Notes: generated from the letters alone by a model not told the origin. A DNA stretch of 64,000 nt from Flexivirga meconopsidis (GCF_026162425.1 NZ_JAOBQJ010000004.1:553988-617987); one strand, 5' to 3'; positions 34,348 through 45,023 are shown, counted from the stretch's first letter. A program made the numbers and translations.

Positions 34348-35700
34348 ATGTCTCTCGATTCTGCCCTGCCGCTGCCGGAGCGTCCGGACGTGCCGCAGAG
34401 TGGTGCGCGGGTGCCGGTTGAGCCGGGTCGTGGGCCGGAGGTTTTGGCACAGTTGCAGGCGGTCGCGGCCATAGCCGGTGAGGTGCCGGGTGTGCTGCAC
34501 CAGCTCGGGGAAGGGCAGTTGGAGGCGCTGACCGAAACACTGCTGGGTCTGTCAGGCCGGTTCGCTCAGCTCGCGACCGTCGCGACGGCGGAAGCGGTCG
34601 ACCGGGGCACGGTCGCGTCATCGACGGCGGCGAACACCACCCAGTGGGTATGCCGTCACGCCGCAGCGGCTGGGGTGCCGGTCGAACCGGTGGAGGCGAA
34701 AACGATCGCGGTGGTCGCGGAGGCGTGCCGGGAACCCAAAAACGCGGTCATCGTCACAGCAGTCCGGCAGGGGTCGTGCACGGTGTCGACGGCGCGGGCC
34801 GCGTTGGCCAACGCGGACAAGGTCGAGCCCGTGGTGCCGTTCGCGGACCGGGGTGAAGTGTTGTCGTGGTTCCTGCAACTGGACCCGTCGCTCGGGGTCA
34901 AGGGTGTGCAGGCGTTGACCCGGAAAATCCTCGCGACCTACGCATCGGAGGCGTTGTCGGCGCAGGACGCGAAACTCGAGCAAGTCGAAACCCTGACCTG
35001 GGGCACCACGGCCACGGGGATGACGCGGTTGGTGGCCGAGTTGGCGCCGGCGAATGCTGCGGTGCTGAAGGCCGCGATCACCGCCGGCTCCGCACCCCGG
35101 CCCGCGGTGGTCGACACCGAGGGCGGCCGAACTGACACCGTGCGGGATGACCGCACCCCGGGCAAACGCCGCGCCGACGCGTTGATCGAATTGGTGACCG
35201 CGGGTGCGAAAGTCGCTGCCGGTGAGGCGGCTCCGGTCGGCTCGGCGGCCACGGTCCTGCTGACGATGGACCTCAAGTCGCTCACCGAAGGGATCGGTGG
35301 GGCAACCACCCCCGCCGGTGAGGTGCTCGATGCGGGAGCGGCCCGGCGGGCCGCGTGTGACGCGGACCTGATCCCCGCAGTGCTGGGCGGGCCGAGTCAG
35401 CCGTTGGACGTGGGCCGACGAGAACGCCTGGTCACCAAGGGTTTACGAGCGGCTGTCGTCATACGAGACGGCGGATGCACCTTCCCCGGTTGCGATCGGC
35501 CGCCAGGTTTCTGCGAAGTCCACCACGTGACCCCCTGGTGGGCCGGCGGCGAAACCAGCCTCACAAATTCGGCCATGCTGTGCTGCCGACACCACCAAGA
35601 AGTCCACCGCCACGGGCTCATGGCACGAGTCCGCCCCGACGGCGTCACCTGGGACCTCACCCCAGGCCGCATGCCCGGCCACGCACACGCCGCCGCGTAA
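34348..35700 (+). CDS. DUF222 / HNH endonuclease domain protein (13E12 family)
   Basis: 450 residues. N-terminal DUF222 helical region (about 40-330) and a C-terminal HNH domain (about 377-419): CTFPGC and LCCRHHQ give zinc-binding cysteines, EVHHVTPWWAGG the first histidines, and the last motif ends HHQEVH. These proteins occur in many copies per actinobacterial genome and behave like repeated elements; function is unproven. ATG 34348 is preceded by AAGGAG at 11 bases; the frame extends upstream to 34252 without such a site. The next codons after the stop belong to a hydrolase remnant, suggesting the gene was inserted into or recombined with another gene. Confidence 0.9.
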   Translation: MSLDSALPLPERPDVPQSGARVPVEPGRGPEVLAQLQAVAAIAGEVPGVLHQLGEGQLEALTETLLGLSGRFAQLATVATAEAVDRGTVASSTAANTTQWVCRHAAAAGVPVEPVEAKTIAVVAEACREPKNAVIVTAVRQGSCTVSTARAALANADKVEPVVPFADRGEVLSWFLQLDPSLGVKGVQALTRKILATYASEALSAQDAKLEQVETLTWGTTATGMTRLVAELAPANAAVLKAAITAGSAPRPAVVDTEGGRTDTVRDDRTPGKRRADALIELVTAGAKVAAGEAAPVGSAATVLLTMDLKSLTEGIGGATTPAGEVLDAGAARRAACDADLIPAVLGGPSQPLDVGRRERLVTKGLRAAVVIRDGGCTFPGCDRPPGFCEVHHVTPWWAGGETSLTNSAMLCCRHHQEVHRHGLMARVRPDGVTWDLTPGRMPGHAHAAA

Positions 35701-35886
35701 ATCAATCTAAGACGGCTGCTGTCCGGTATCGATGCCACGGTCGAGCCATCACTACCGAAGTTTCGAATTGTGGACCTCACGGTGACCGACCTGCCGACGG
35801 GGCACTGGCCGATGTGGAGCCGACCGACCGAACTCGCCGGCCTCATCGCTGCCGCCGCCCGTGACCTCGACCGGCCACGGGACTAA
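35701..35886 (+). pseudogene. 3' remnant of an alpha/beta hydrolase gene
   Basis: The 61 codons after the DUF222 stop, in the same frame, end KFRIVDLTVTDLPTGHWPMW and then SRPTELAGLIAAAARDLD before TAA. GHWPMWSRPxELA is the C-terminal catalytic-histidine region of small alpha/beta hydrolases. The rest of the hydrolase (nucleophile elbow and acid residue) is missing, so this is a 5'-truncated relic. It converges on fbpC-like, 10 bases away. Confidence 0.75.
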
Positions 35887-35896
35887 AGCACCGCGT

Positions 35897-36949
35897 TCAG
35901 CCGCGGTCCGGAAACACATTGGCGTCACCAGAGATTCGCAGCCGCACCCGGTCACCCACCCGCAGACCGGCGACTGTCGCAGCCCGCAGCACCAGCGGCT
36001 CCTGTTCCCCCGGCGCCCGCACCCGCACCCGGACATGATCGCCGCGGAAGTCGACCTGCTCGACGACCGCCGCGCCGTCGCCGACCGGCTCATCGTCGGC
36101 GACCCGCACTTCGACCTGCTCGGGTCGCAGCACCAGGCGCACCGGGCCGCTCAGCTCGGTATCGACGGCGGCCGCGGCGAATGGCACCTCGACCCGGCCG
36201 CCGGCCGCGGTTGCGGGCAATTCGACGGTCTCACCGGTGAAGCGGGCCGTCTCCAGGTCGCCCGGGCGGAGGTAGACATCGGCCGGGGGACCGACCTGAC
36301 GGAAAGCGCCGTGCGTCATCACCGCGACCTGATCGGCGAAGGACAACGCCTCCTCCTGGTCGTGCGTGACCAGCACCGTGGTGATGCCGGCACCGCGCAG
36401 CACGTCGCCGACGATCTCGCGGGTGCGGACGCGTAACCCGGTGTCGAGCGCTGAGAACGGCTCGTCGAGCAGCATCACCCGGGGTCGCAGCGCGAGGGCC
36501 CTGGCCAGCGAAACCCGTTGCTGCTGACCGCCACTCAGCTGATCCGGTCGCCGACCGGCCATGTCGGCCTCGAGCGCGACTGCCTCAAGCAGGGTGCCGA
36601 TACGTGCCCTCGATCGTTCCCGACGGGGCAGCCCGAAGGCGACGTTCTGACCGACCGTCAGGTGGGGGAACAACGCTCCATCCTGGGCGACGTAACCAAC
36701 CTCGCGCCGGTGGGCAGGGACCCACGCCGGCCCGGCGACCGCGCGGCCGTCGATGCGGACCTCCCCCGACTCCGGCGTCTCGAAACCGGCGATGCAGCGC
36801 AGCAGGGTCGTCTTGCCACAACCGGACGGACCCACTACTGCCGCAACGGATCCGGCGGGCACGTCAAGGTCGATGCCTTGCAGGACGGGCGCCCCGTCAT
36901 ACGACTTGGTGAGGCGACGCGCCTCGAGCCCGATCTCGCCAGCGGTCAC
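35897..36949 (-). CDS. iron(III)-type ABC transporter ATP-binding protein (FbpC/PotA type)
   Basis: 350 residues. ATPase with Walker A GPSGCGKTTLL at about residues 40-50, signature LSGGQQQRVSLARALA, Walker B VMLLDEPFSALD, switch His LVTHDQEEA. The C-terminal TOBE-like part (about 240-350) regulates or closes the dimer (LVLRPEQVEVRV). GTG start overlaps the permease stop as GTGA. It is the last gene of a three-gene iron-type import operon. Confidence 0.92.
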   Translation of the reverse strand: MTAGEIGLEARRLTKSYDGAPVLQGIDLDVPAGSVAAVVGPSGCGKTTLLRCIAGFETPESGEVRIDGRAVAGPAWVPAHRREVGYVAQDGALFPHLTVGQNVAFGLPRRERSRARIGTLLEAVALEADMAGRRPDQLSGGQQQRVSLARALALRPRVMLLDEPFSALDTGLRVRTREIVGDVLRGAGITTVLVTHDQEEALSFADQVAVMTHGAFRQVGPPADVYLRPGDLETARFTGETVELPATAAGGRVEVPFAAAAVDTELSGPVRLVLRPEQVEVRVADDEPVGDGAAVVEQVDFRGDHVRVRVRAPGEQEPLVLRAATVAGLRVGDRVRLRISGDANVFPDRG

Positions 36950-38478
36950 AGGCCGGCCACCTTCCTGGACTGACGGAACAACAGATAGGTCATCGGCATC
37001 GACAAGACCACCAGCAGCAGTGCGTATGGCGCAGCTCCCGCATAGTCGATCTCCCCCGACAATGCCCAGAACTCGGTCGCGAGCGTCCTGGTCCCGGTCG
37101 GCGCGAGGAGCAACGTCGCGGTCAGTTCGCCGGCAATCCCGAGGAAACTCAACGCGATCGACGCCCCCACGGTCGGCGCGATCAGCCGGAGCGCGACCCG
37201 CACGAACGCGGCCGGTGCGCTCGCTCCGAGCGAGCGCGCGGCCTCCTCCAGCGACGGAGGTGCCTGGGCGATGCCGGCCCGCAGCGTCACCACCGCGCGC
37301 GGCAGGAACAGCACGGCGTAAGCGGCCACCAGCAAGGGTGCGGTCTGATAGAGCGGCTGTGCGTAGCGAATCGCGTAGGACACGAATGCCAGGCCGACCA
37401 CGATGCCGGGGATCGCGGCCGCGACGAACGTCGACCCTTCGAGCACCCGTACCCAGCGGCCAGGATGCCGGACGGCAAGCCACGCGATCGGTAGGGCGGC
37501 CACCACGGTGATCACTCCTCCGACAACGCCGTAGGCCAGTGTCGTGAGCAGGGTCGACGTGAGATCGCTTGTCCAGGCTGCATTTCCGCCGCTGATCAGC
37601 CAACGGGTGATGCTCCACCCCGGCACCCCGAGGGTCGCGCCGAGCACGGCGAGCACGGCGACCCACACCGGGACACCCCACCATCCCAGTCGAGCCGGTC
37701 GGGCCGGGCGGGCAACACCCGGACCGAGTCGCGAGTACCGGCGCCGGCCCCTGATCCCCGCTTCACCGACGAGCAGCAGCAGGCAGCACAGCACCAGCAC
37801 ACCCGCCATCATCGAGGCTGCAGCGCTGGCGAACGTCGACTGGAACTGGTCGTAGATCGCGGTGGTGAAGGTGTCGAACTGGATGTAGGCGAACGCTCCG
37901 TACTCGGCGAGCAGGTGCATGGCCACGAGCAGCGCCCCGCCCAGGATCGGTAGCCGCAGTTGCGGCAACACGACCCGCCAGAGCACCGCTGCCGGGCCGA
38001 GCCCGAGCGCGCGTGCGGATTCCTCCACCGCGGGATCGAGGCGGCGCAGGGTCGCCATCACCGGGATGTAGACGAACGGAAAGTAGGCCGCGACCGAGAT
38101 GAGCACGGCCCCGGGCAGACCCCCGATCGAGGGCCACACGGTTGCCCAGGCATAGCTCGCGACAAACGCCGGCACGGCCAACGGGGCGGCGAAAAGTAGG
38201 GCGAGGACGGAACGGCCGGGCAAGTCGGTGCGCTCGACGACGAGTGCCGCCCCGACCCCGAGCAGCACGCTGAGTGGCACTGCGAGACCGATGAGTTTGG
38301 CTGTGTTCGCGAAGAGTTCGCCGATGCGCGGACGGAAGATCAGTTGCTGCGCCGTGGACCAGCCTGCGTCATACGCCGATTGGAGGACGTAGATCAGCGG
38401 GATGAGTGCGGCGAGCGCGACGATCAACGCGAGCAGCGACGTCACAACGGGCGGGTGCGACCGCACGGCCGCGCCCAC
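36946..38478 (-). CDS. iron(III)-type ABC transporter permease, fused two-domain
   Basis: 510 residues, two homologous permease halves with about 12 membrane segments, each with an EAA loop: EESARALGLGPAAVLWRVVLPQL in the first, EEAARSLGASAPAAFVRVALRLI in the second. This is the FbpB/SfuB layout for Fe3+ uptake; thiamine or polyamine permeases have similar halves. Start is GTG 38478, 23 bases after the binding-protein stop, with only a weak ribosome binding site. Confidence 0.9.
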   Translation of the reverse strand: MGAAVRSHPPVVTSLLALIVALAALIPLIYVLQSAYDAGWSTAQQLIFRPRIGELFANTAKLIGLAVPLSVLLGVGAALVVERTDLPGRSVLALLFAAPLAVPAFVASYAWATVWPSIGGLPGAVLISVAAYFPFVYIPVMATLRRLDPAVEESARALGLGPAAVLWRVVLPQLRLPILGGALLVAMHLLAEYGAFAYIQFDTFTTAIYDQFQSTFASAAASMMAGVLVLCCLLLLVGEAGIRGRRRYSRLGPGVARPARPARLGWWGVPVWVAVLAVLGATLGVPGWSITRWLISGGNAAWTSDLTSTLLTTLAYGVVGGVITVVAALPIAWLAVRHPGRWVRVLEGSTFVAAAIPGIVVGLAFVSYAIRYAQPLYQTAPLLVAAYAVLFLPRAVVTLRAGIAQAPPSLEEAARSLGASAPAAFVRVALRLIAPTVGASIALSFLGIAGELTATLLLAPTGTRTLATEFWALSGEIDYAGAAPYALLLVVLSMPMTYLLFRQSRKVAGL

Positions 38479-38501
38479 CCGCTGCGCAATGGAGTGACTG
38501 C

Positions 38502-39596
38502 TCAGAGCAGGCCCGCGTCCTGCATCAGGGTGACGACCTCGGGGCTGTTCAGTTTGGCCGGGTCGACGTCAGGTGCGTCCAGTTGCGCCAACGGCTTGAG
38601 TTTGCTGTTCGCGGGCACCTGCGAGCCGACCGGATATTCGTACGACGAGCCGTTCTGCAGCACTTCCTGGCCCTGCTTGCTGACCACGTAGTTGAGGAAG
38701 GCCTGCGCCGCGGTCGGGTTCTTGCTGGACTTCAGCACCCCACCGCCGGAGACGGACACAAAGGCACCCGGGTCCTTCTTGCCGAAATAGTCCAGGCTGA
38801 CGTTCTTGCTGTTCTCGCCGGTCTTGGCCTGGTCGCCGAAGTAGTAGTAGTGATAGATCACTCCGCCGTCGATCTGGCCGGAGTTGACCGCCTTCATCAC
38901 GGTCGAATTGCCCTTGAACGGCTTGGCGTTGGTCTTCATCGCCTTGAGCCAGGTGAGCGTGGCGTCCTTGCCCTTGAGCTGCAGCATGGCGCTGACGATC
39001 GCCTGGAAGTCGGCGCCGGACGGCGACGCGCCCCAGCGCCCCTTCCACTCCGGCTTGGCCAGATCCATGATCGACGCCGGCAGCTGACCCGCCTTCAGCT
39101 TGTTCTTGTCATAGGCGAAAACCGTTGAACGGGCTGCGATCCCGGTCCACATGCCGGTGGAGGGGCGGTACTGCTGCGGCACGTCGGCGAGCGTGTTGGC
39201 GTCGACCTTGGCGAAAAGGCCCTTGTTCTCGACGATCGTCATCGACGGGGAGTTCTCGGTGAGGAAGACGTCGGCCGGGGATGCCTTGCCCTCGGCGACG
39301 ATCTGGTTGGCCATCTCGGTGTCGCTGCCGTTGCGGACGTTGACCTTGACGCCGGTCGCCTTGGTGAACCCGTCGATCCACTCCTTGCCCAGCGTCTCGT
39401 GCTGGGCGTTGTAGACGGTGATCTCCCCGCTGGGCTTGGCTGTCGACCCCGAGCTCGTGCCATCCGCCGTAGCTGCCGGATTCGAAGAGGTCGAGCCGCC
39501 GCTTCCGCTGCTGCCGCACGCGGCGAGCGGGAGAGCAAGGGACAGGGGCAACGCGAGGGCGACGGTGCGTCGCAGACTGTGACGGGAAGCGATCAT
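38502..39596 (-). CDS. iron(III)-type ABC transporter substrate-binding lipoprotein
   Basis: 364 residues. Lipobox PLAAC with Cys27, Ser/Gly linker, then a periplasmic-binding fold of the FbpA/AfuA group: GEITVYNAQHETLGKEWIDGF, DVFLTENSPS, and the tyrosine-rich GGVIYHYYYFGDQ that resembles the iron-ligating Tyr-Tyr of FbpA. Upstream is an IdeR/DtxR-type box two bases before the ATG, and no ribosome binding site, so the mRNA may be near-leaderless. Together with the two genes after it this forms an iron-repressed import operon (inferred). Confidence 0.9.
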   Translation of the reverse strand: MIASRHSLRRTVALALPLSLALPLAACGSSGSGGSTSSNPAATADGTSSGSTAKPSGEITVYNAQHETLGKEWIDGFTKATGVKVNVRNGSDTEMANQIVAEGKASPADVFLTENSPSMTIVENKGLFAKVDANTLADVPQQYRPSTGMWTGIAARSTVFAYDKNKLKAGQLPASIMDLAKPEWKGRWGASPSGADFQAIVSAMLQLKGKDATLTWLKAMKTNAKPFKGNSTVMKAVNSGQIDGGVIYHYYYFGDQAKTGENSKNVSLDYFGKKDPGAFVSVSGGGVLKSSKNPTAAQAFLNYVVSKQGQEVLQNGSSYEYPVGSQVPANSKLKPLAQLDAPDVDPAKLNSPEVVTLMQDAGLL

Positions 39597-39597
39597 G

Positions 39598-39616
39598 AAA
39601 GGGAAGGCTAACCTAT
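39598..39616. promoter_or_regulatory. IdeR/DtxR-type iron box upstream of the iron transporter
   Basis: The 19-mer AAAGGGAAGGCTAACCTAT matches the consensus TTAGGTTAGGCTAACCTAA at 14 of 19 positions, with the right half AGGCTAACCTA perfect. The minus-strand TAGGTT (39610-39615) would be the -10, so iron-loaded IdeR/DtxR would block transcription. Binding is inferred. Confidence 0.7.
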
Positions 39617-39686
39617 GTCGGGACGCTCGGCATACCGGCTCCGTCCCAGCGGCACCGATCGCCTACCGATGAGTAGGGTTACCGAC

Positions 39687-40511
39687 ATGAGCGAGTACAG
39701 CGACGCCCTGGACCTGCGTGCGTCGGACGGCGGCTGGACCGGGGAGCTGAGCGACGACTGGGCCATCGGTGAAGCGATCAACGGGGGCTTGCTCATGGCA
39801 TTGGCGACAACCGCCACAGCCCGCACGAGCACGGCGACCGGCGGCCACGGCGACCCGCTGAGCTTCTCTGCGGTGTTCCTCTCCCCCAGTGGGCCCGGCG
39901 AGGTGCGGCTGGAGCCGACGATCCTGCGCAGCGGCCGGTCCATGACGACGGCAGAGGTTCGCGTCAGCCAGCCGGTCGACGGCACGGACATCGAGCGCTT
40001 CCGCGCCCTGGTCACGCTCGGCGACCTGGGGCGTTACACCGATCCGGTGCTGAAAACGACTGCGGCACCTGCGATCCCACCTCCTGAGGAATGTGTCCCG
40101 AGCTCCGAGGCGCCGCCGTCCATGCTGATGAACTCCGGATTCCTCAAGCGCTGGGACGTGCGGATGGACCCGGCCACGATCGGGTGGGCTATCGGCGAGC
40201 CGAGCGGCAGCGGCGAGATGCGCGGCTGGATCCGGCTGGTCGACGGCGGCGACATCGACGCAGCCGGACTCCTGCTCGTGCTCGATGCCTTCCCGCCGGT
40301 GTCGTTCGACCTCGGCTCGGTCGGCTGGGTGCCGACGGTCGAGTTCACCGGTTACGTGCGCGCGGTGCCGGCACCCGGCTGGTTGCAGCTGCGCCTCACC
40401 ACCGAGCACGTGGCCGGTGGCCTGCTCAACGAGGACGCCCAGGTCTGGGATTCGACCGGCGCCCTCGTCGCGCACTCGCGCCAGCTCGCGTCGGCACGTT
40501 TCGCGAGCTGA
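39687..40511 (+). CDS. thioesterase family protein (TesB-like hotdog fold)
   Basis: 274 residues, two hotdog-type halves as in acyl-CoA thioesterase/TesB relatives: an N-terminal half with INGGLLMALATTA and a conserved SFSAVFLSPSGPGEV, and a C-terminal half ending LTTEHVAGGLLNEDAQVWDSTGALVAHSRQ. Family function is cleavage of acyl-CoA; specificity unknown. The ATG is seven bases after a TAGGGT hexamer and has no ribosome binding site, so a leaderless mRNA is likely. Divergent from the iron transporter. Confidence 0.82.
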   Translation: MSEYSDALDLRASDGGWTGELSDDWAIGEAINGGLLMALATTATARTSTATGGHGDPLSFSAVFLSPSGPGEVRLEPTILRSGRSMTTAEVRVSQPVDGTDIERFRALVTLGDLGRYTDPVLKTTAAPAIPPPEECVPSSEAPPSMLMNSGFLKRWDVRMDPATIGWAIGEPSGSGEMRGWIRLVDGGDIDAAGLLLVLDAFPPVSFDLGSVGWVPTVEFTGYVRAVPAPGWLQLRLTTEHVAGGLLNEDAQVWDSTGALVAHSRQLASARFAS

Positions 40512-40770
40512 CCGGCCTCCGCCACCCCTTGACCAAGCAGGCTTGACCAAGCTCCTTTGGCGAGAACTGGTCGGCCCGGGTCGCCGCAATGCAAGGGCAA
40601 CGCCTCGAGATTCCACCCAGCATGCACTCGTGGCCGGATCACTCGCGTGGCCGCACCGCGACCCCTTCGATCGCCTCCTGGTGGCTCAAGCAGTCACCGA
40701 GAGTATGACGCTGGTCACCGTCAATCAGGCAATCCAGGCATATGACGGGTGCGACCTGCTCACCTGGTGA
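40512..40770 (+). pseudogene. decayed VapC-type PIN toxin gene
   Basis: The last 50 codons (from about 40620) read HALVAGSLAWPHRDPFDRLL then VAQAVTESMTLVTVN up to a TGA, the C-terminal half of a VapC PIN toxin (the aspartates after HRDPFDRLL are conserved). A nearby other-frame piece LEIPPS fits the part just before it, so a frameshift and internal deletion are likely. The N-terminal aspartate and an antitoxin are missing. Two direct repeats CTTGACCAAGC (40528, 40542) lie at its 5' side. It ends next to aspS. Confidence 0.72.
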
Positions 40771-42573
<1,803 letters not shown>

Positions 42574-42708
42574 AGATCTTCCTAGCTTTCGGGAGGCGGG
42601 ACTATGGCGGGAGCCGCGGACCATCGTACGGAAACCGATGCGACGCCAGCGACCCCGCCGGGCACCCGCAGCACGCCGGACAGGGCCGCCGAAGCTACCG
42701 AACCGTAA

Positions 42709-42752
42709 AGATTGCGTTCAGATTGCGTCCAAACTGCGTGCAGATCCGCGGA
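42709..42752 (+). repeat. four 11-base direct repeats in phase (AGATTGCGTTC family)
   Basis: Consecutive 11-base units start at 42709, 42720, 42731 and 42742: the first two share AGATTGCGT exactly, the third is AAACTGCGT, the fourth AGATCCGCG is weak. One helical turn per unit is the layout of operators bound by oligomeric regulators (for example SARP heptamers at 11-base spacing). It lies between aspS and the acetyltransferase gene, about 18 bases before that gene's TAACGT hexamer. Target gene and regulator are unknown. Confidence 0.6.
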
Positions 42753-42782
42753 TCGCGAGAGATCTTTCGTAACGTCGAGTCC

Positions 42783-43559
42783 ATGCCCCCGACGCTCTCG
42801 ATGCCCCTGGCGATGACGAGTTGCGTGGTTCCGCCCTCGGCGCCCCGGCTCGTCACCGACGACTTCACGATGGTCCGCTTCGACAACGGATACCGCTATG
42901 ACGCGGGAGTTTTCGACATACGAAGCGATCGTGACCCACAGGGGCTGATCCGTGACGTGGTGGCGCAGGCGCGGGCCTGGGGCCGGACCTCGGTGTGGTG
43001 GCACGGGTTGACCGACACCAGCTCCCCGCGGGGACTCGAGCCGGCGTTGCTCGCGGCGGGCGCGCAGGTCGCCGACCAGCATGCCGTCTTCGCCGTCGAA
43101 CTCGACCAGGTGAGGACGCCCGACAACCTCGACCCGGCGATCGAGGTGCACGAGCCGGTCGACGACGCCGAGATCCGGATGTTGCGGACCGTCGACCAGG
43201 ACTCCTGGGAGGTGCACCGTTCCGAACCCGACGACCTGGACATTGCCCGCCGTCACGCCCAGGGCACCGACCGCTTCGAGACGCACCTGCTGGCGCTGCT
43301 CGAAGGCCGCCCGGCTGGATCGGCGACGCTCACCACCCGCGACGACCTCGCGGTCCTTTGGGGCGGCGCGACCGCCGGCTGGGCACAGGGCCGCGGCGTC
43401 TACCGCGCGCTCACCCGCGATCGGCTCTGCCGCGCCCACGGTGCAGGCTGCCGCATCGCGATCGCCAAGGCGCAACCTCAACTGGTCGACGTGCTCGGCG
43501 ATTTCGGCTTCGTCTCGTGCGGCAACGAGCGCACGCTGCGGATGACGATCGGCGCCTGA
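42783..43559 (+). CDS. GNAT-like acetyltransferase, first of a tandem pair
   Basis: 258 residues. The C-terminal part has the motif A region LWGGATAGWAQGRGVYRALTRDRLCRAHG and a final GFVSCGNERTLRM, typical of this GNAT group. The N-terminal part starts with VRFDNGYRYDAGVFDIRS, shared with the next gene (VRYDNGFVYDTGVYNVDS), so the two arose by duplication. ATG 42783 is seven bases after TAACGT, leaderless type. Substrate unknown. Confidence 0.75.
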   Translation: MPPTLSMPLAMTSCVVPPSAPRLVTDDFTMVRFDNGYRYDAGVFDIRSDRDPQGLIRDVVAQARAWGRTSVWWHGLTDTSSPRGLEPALLAAGAQVADQHAVFAVELDQVRTPDNLDPAIEVHEPVDDAEIRMLRTVDQDSWEVHRSEPDDLDIARRHAQGTDRFETHLLALLEGRPAGSATLTTRDDLAVLWGGATAGWAQGRGVYRALTRDRLCRAHGAGCRIAIAKAQPQLVDVLGDFGFVSCGNERTLRMTIGA

Positions 43560-43583
43560 CCCGGGCGGTCTATCGTCGGCGGG

Positions 43584-44384
43584 GTGAACGTCGATGAAGT
43601 TGACACACTGGTCCGCGCAGCGTCCGCGAGCTTCTGGGTGCCGCCGGAGGGCGAGCACCGCCGGGCCGACGGTTTCGACATCGTGCGCTACGACAACGGC
43701 TTCGTCTACGACACCGGTGTCTACAACGTCGACTCGCAGCGCCCGGCGACCGCGCTGATCGCCGACGCGGAGGCCATCGCGCGGGAGTGGCAGCGTCCGG
43801 CGCTCTACTGGCACGGGCTCGGTGACCGCACCCGGCCGGCGGACCTGGTCGACGCGCTGCTCTCCCGGGGCGGCGAGGAGAAGGAGCGCCTCGCGTTGCT
43901 GGTGCTCGGCCTGACCGCGCCGCGGCCGGCACTCGAGGCGCCGGCCGACGTCACGGTCGAGCCCGCGGTGGAGCGCCGGCAGGTCGAGGACTTCCGGGTG
44001 GTGGAGTCGGCGGCGTTCGAGACGCCGCTGCAGCCGGTCACCGAGGAGCAGCTCGCCGAACGCCGGCGCGACGCCACGGACGGCTCGGGCGAATACCTGG
44101 TCGGCTATCTCGACGGGCGGCCGGTCTCGACCGGTGGCACGTCGTATGTCGCGGGCTGCGCGGTTGCCAAGCTCTGGGGCGGCGCCACCGACCCATCGGC
44201 ACGGGGCCGCGGTGCCTATCGCGCCGTCCTCGACGCGCGCCTGCGCGCCGCAACCGAGCACGGCTGCCGCCTGGCGTTCGTGGAGGGGCGCGTCACCACT
44301 TCCGCGCCGATCCTGCGGCGCGCCGGTTTCACTACGTATGACGAGGTGTTCATGCTGCGGCAGCCGGTCGCGGCCGACGCATGA
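43584..44384 (+). CDS. GNAT-like acetyltransferase, second of a tandem pair
   Basis: 266 residues. Paralogue of the gene before it: RYDNGFVYDTG in the N-terminal half and KLWGGATDPSARGRGAYRAVLDARLRAATEHG with GFTTYDEVFMLR at the C-terminus. It has its own promoter-like hexamer TATCGT seven bases before a GTG start, so it can be expressed separately. It overlaps the next gene by four bases. Confidence 0.75.
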   Translation: MNVDEVDTLVRAASASFWVPPEGEHRRADGFDIVRYDNGFVYDTGVYNVDSQRPATALIADAEAIAREWQRPALYWHGLGDRTRPADLVDALLSRGGEEKERLALLVLGLTAPRPALEAPADVTVEPAVERRQVEDFRVVESAAFETPLQPVTEEQLAERRRDATDGSGEYLVGYLDGRPVSTGGTSYVAGCAVAKLWGGATDPSARGRGAYRAVLDARLRAATEHGCRLAFVEGRVTTSAPILRRAGFTTYDEVFMLRQPVAADA

Positions 44385-44992
44385 GCGTGTCGGGCCGGAA
44401 GCGTTTTGCGGGGTGGATCACCGGCATCGGGACCTCCAGCGGCGTCCGGGTCGTGATCGGGCAGTGGCCGGACTCGCCCTTCGGGGCGTTCAGCGACGTC
44501 ATGCTGCAGCACGACGGAGGGGTGAGGACCTTGCTGGCCCCGACAGCCGAGATCGCCGAATTCATCAGCCAGACCTACATTTTCGACGAGGTCAAGGTGG
44601 TGACCGTCACGGTCGGCACCGTCGGCCGGACCTGCGTGCTCACCGCCGGCGAGCTGCAGCTGGTGTGGACGATCGGGGCCCGCACCCTGCTCGGACGGCT
44701 GCTGTCACTGCCGCCGCGCCGCGTCACGACCGCACCCGCCTGGTGCCGCGCGATCGACCCGGCCGCCCGGCTGCTGATGCGCGGTGTGCGCACCGCCGGT
44801 TCGGCGCGCGACGGTCGCCGCGAGTTCTACGGCGCCTTCGACCAGCACGCGGTGACCTCGGTGGCCGGTACCTGGGCCGGCCGGACCCTCGGCGCCCTGC
44901 GGCCCGTCGAGCCGCCGGTGACCTTCGGCTTCGGGTCGACCCCGCGACGTCCGAGCCGCACCGCCGTGGTGACCACCGTGATGCCGGGATGA
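44381..44992 (+). CDS. conserved hypothetical protein, no recognised domain
   Basis: 203 residues. I do not recognise the family. It is soluble-looking, with Arg-rich stretches (LPPRRVTTAPAWCRAIDP) and a possible lid region GTSSGVRVVIGQWPDSPFGAFSDVMLQHDGG; no signal peptide or membrane segment. ATGA overlap with the acetyltransferase before it suggests joint expression. The codon use is like that of its neighbours, so it is probably a real gene. Confidence 0.7.
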   Translation: MSVSGRKRFAGWITGIGTSSGVRVVIGQWPDSPFGAFSDVMLQHDGGVRTLLAPTAEIAEFISQTYIFDEVKVVTVTVGTVGRTCVLTAGELQLVWTIGARTLLGRLLSLPPRRVTTAPAWCRAIDPAARLLMRGVRTAGSARDGRREFYGAFDQHAVTSVAGTWAGRTLGALRPVEPPVTFGFGSTPRRPSRTAVVTTVMPG

Positions 44993-45023
44993 CGGTCCGC
45001 GTGCCCCGTCATACTCTGCGCCG

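Noticed and set aside
42574..42782. T-box leader for aspS
   Set aside because: No T-box bulge or specifier loop visible in 209 bases; the repeats there are short DNA direct repeats.
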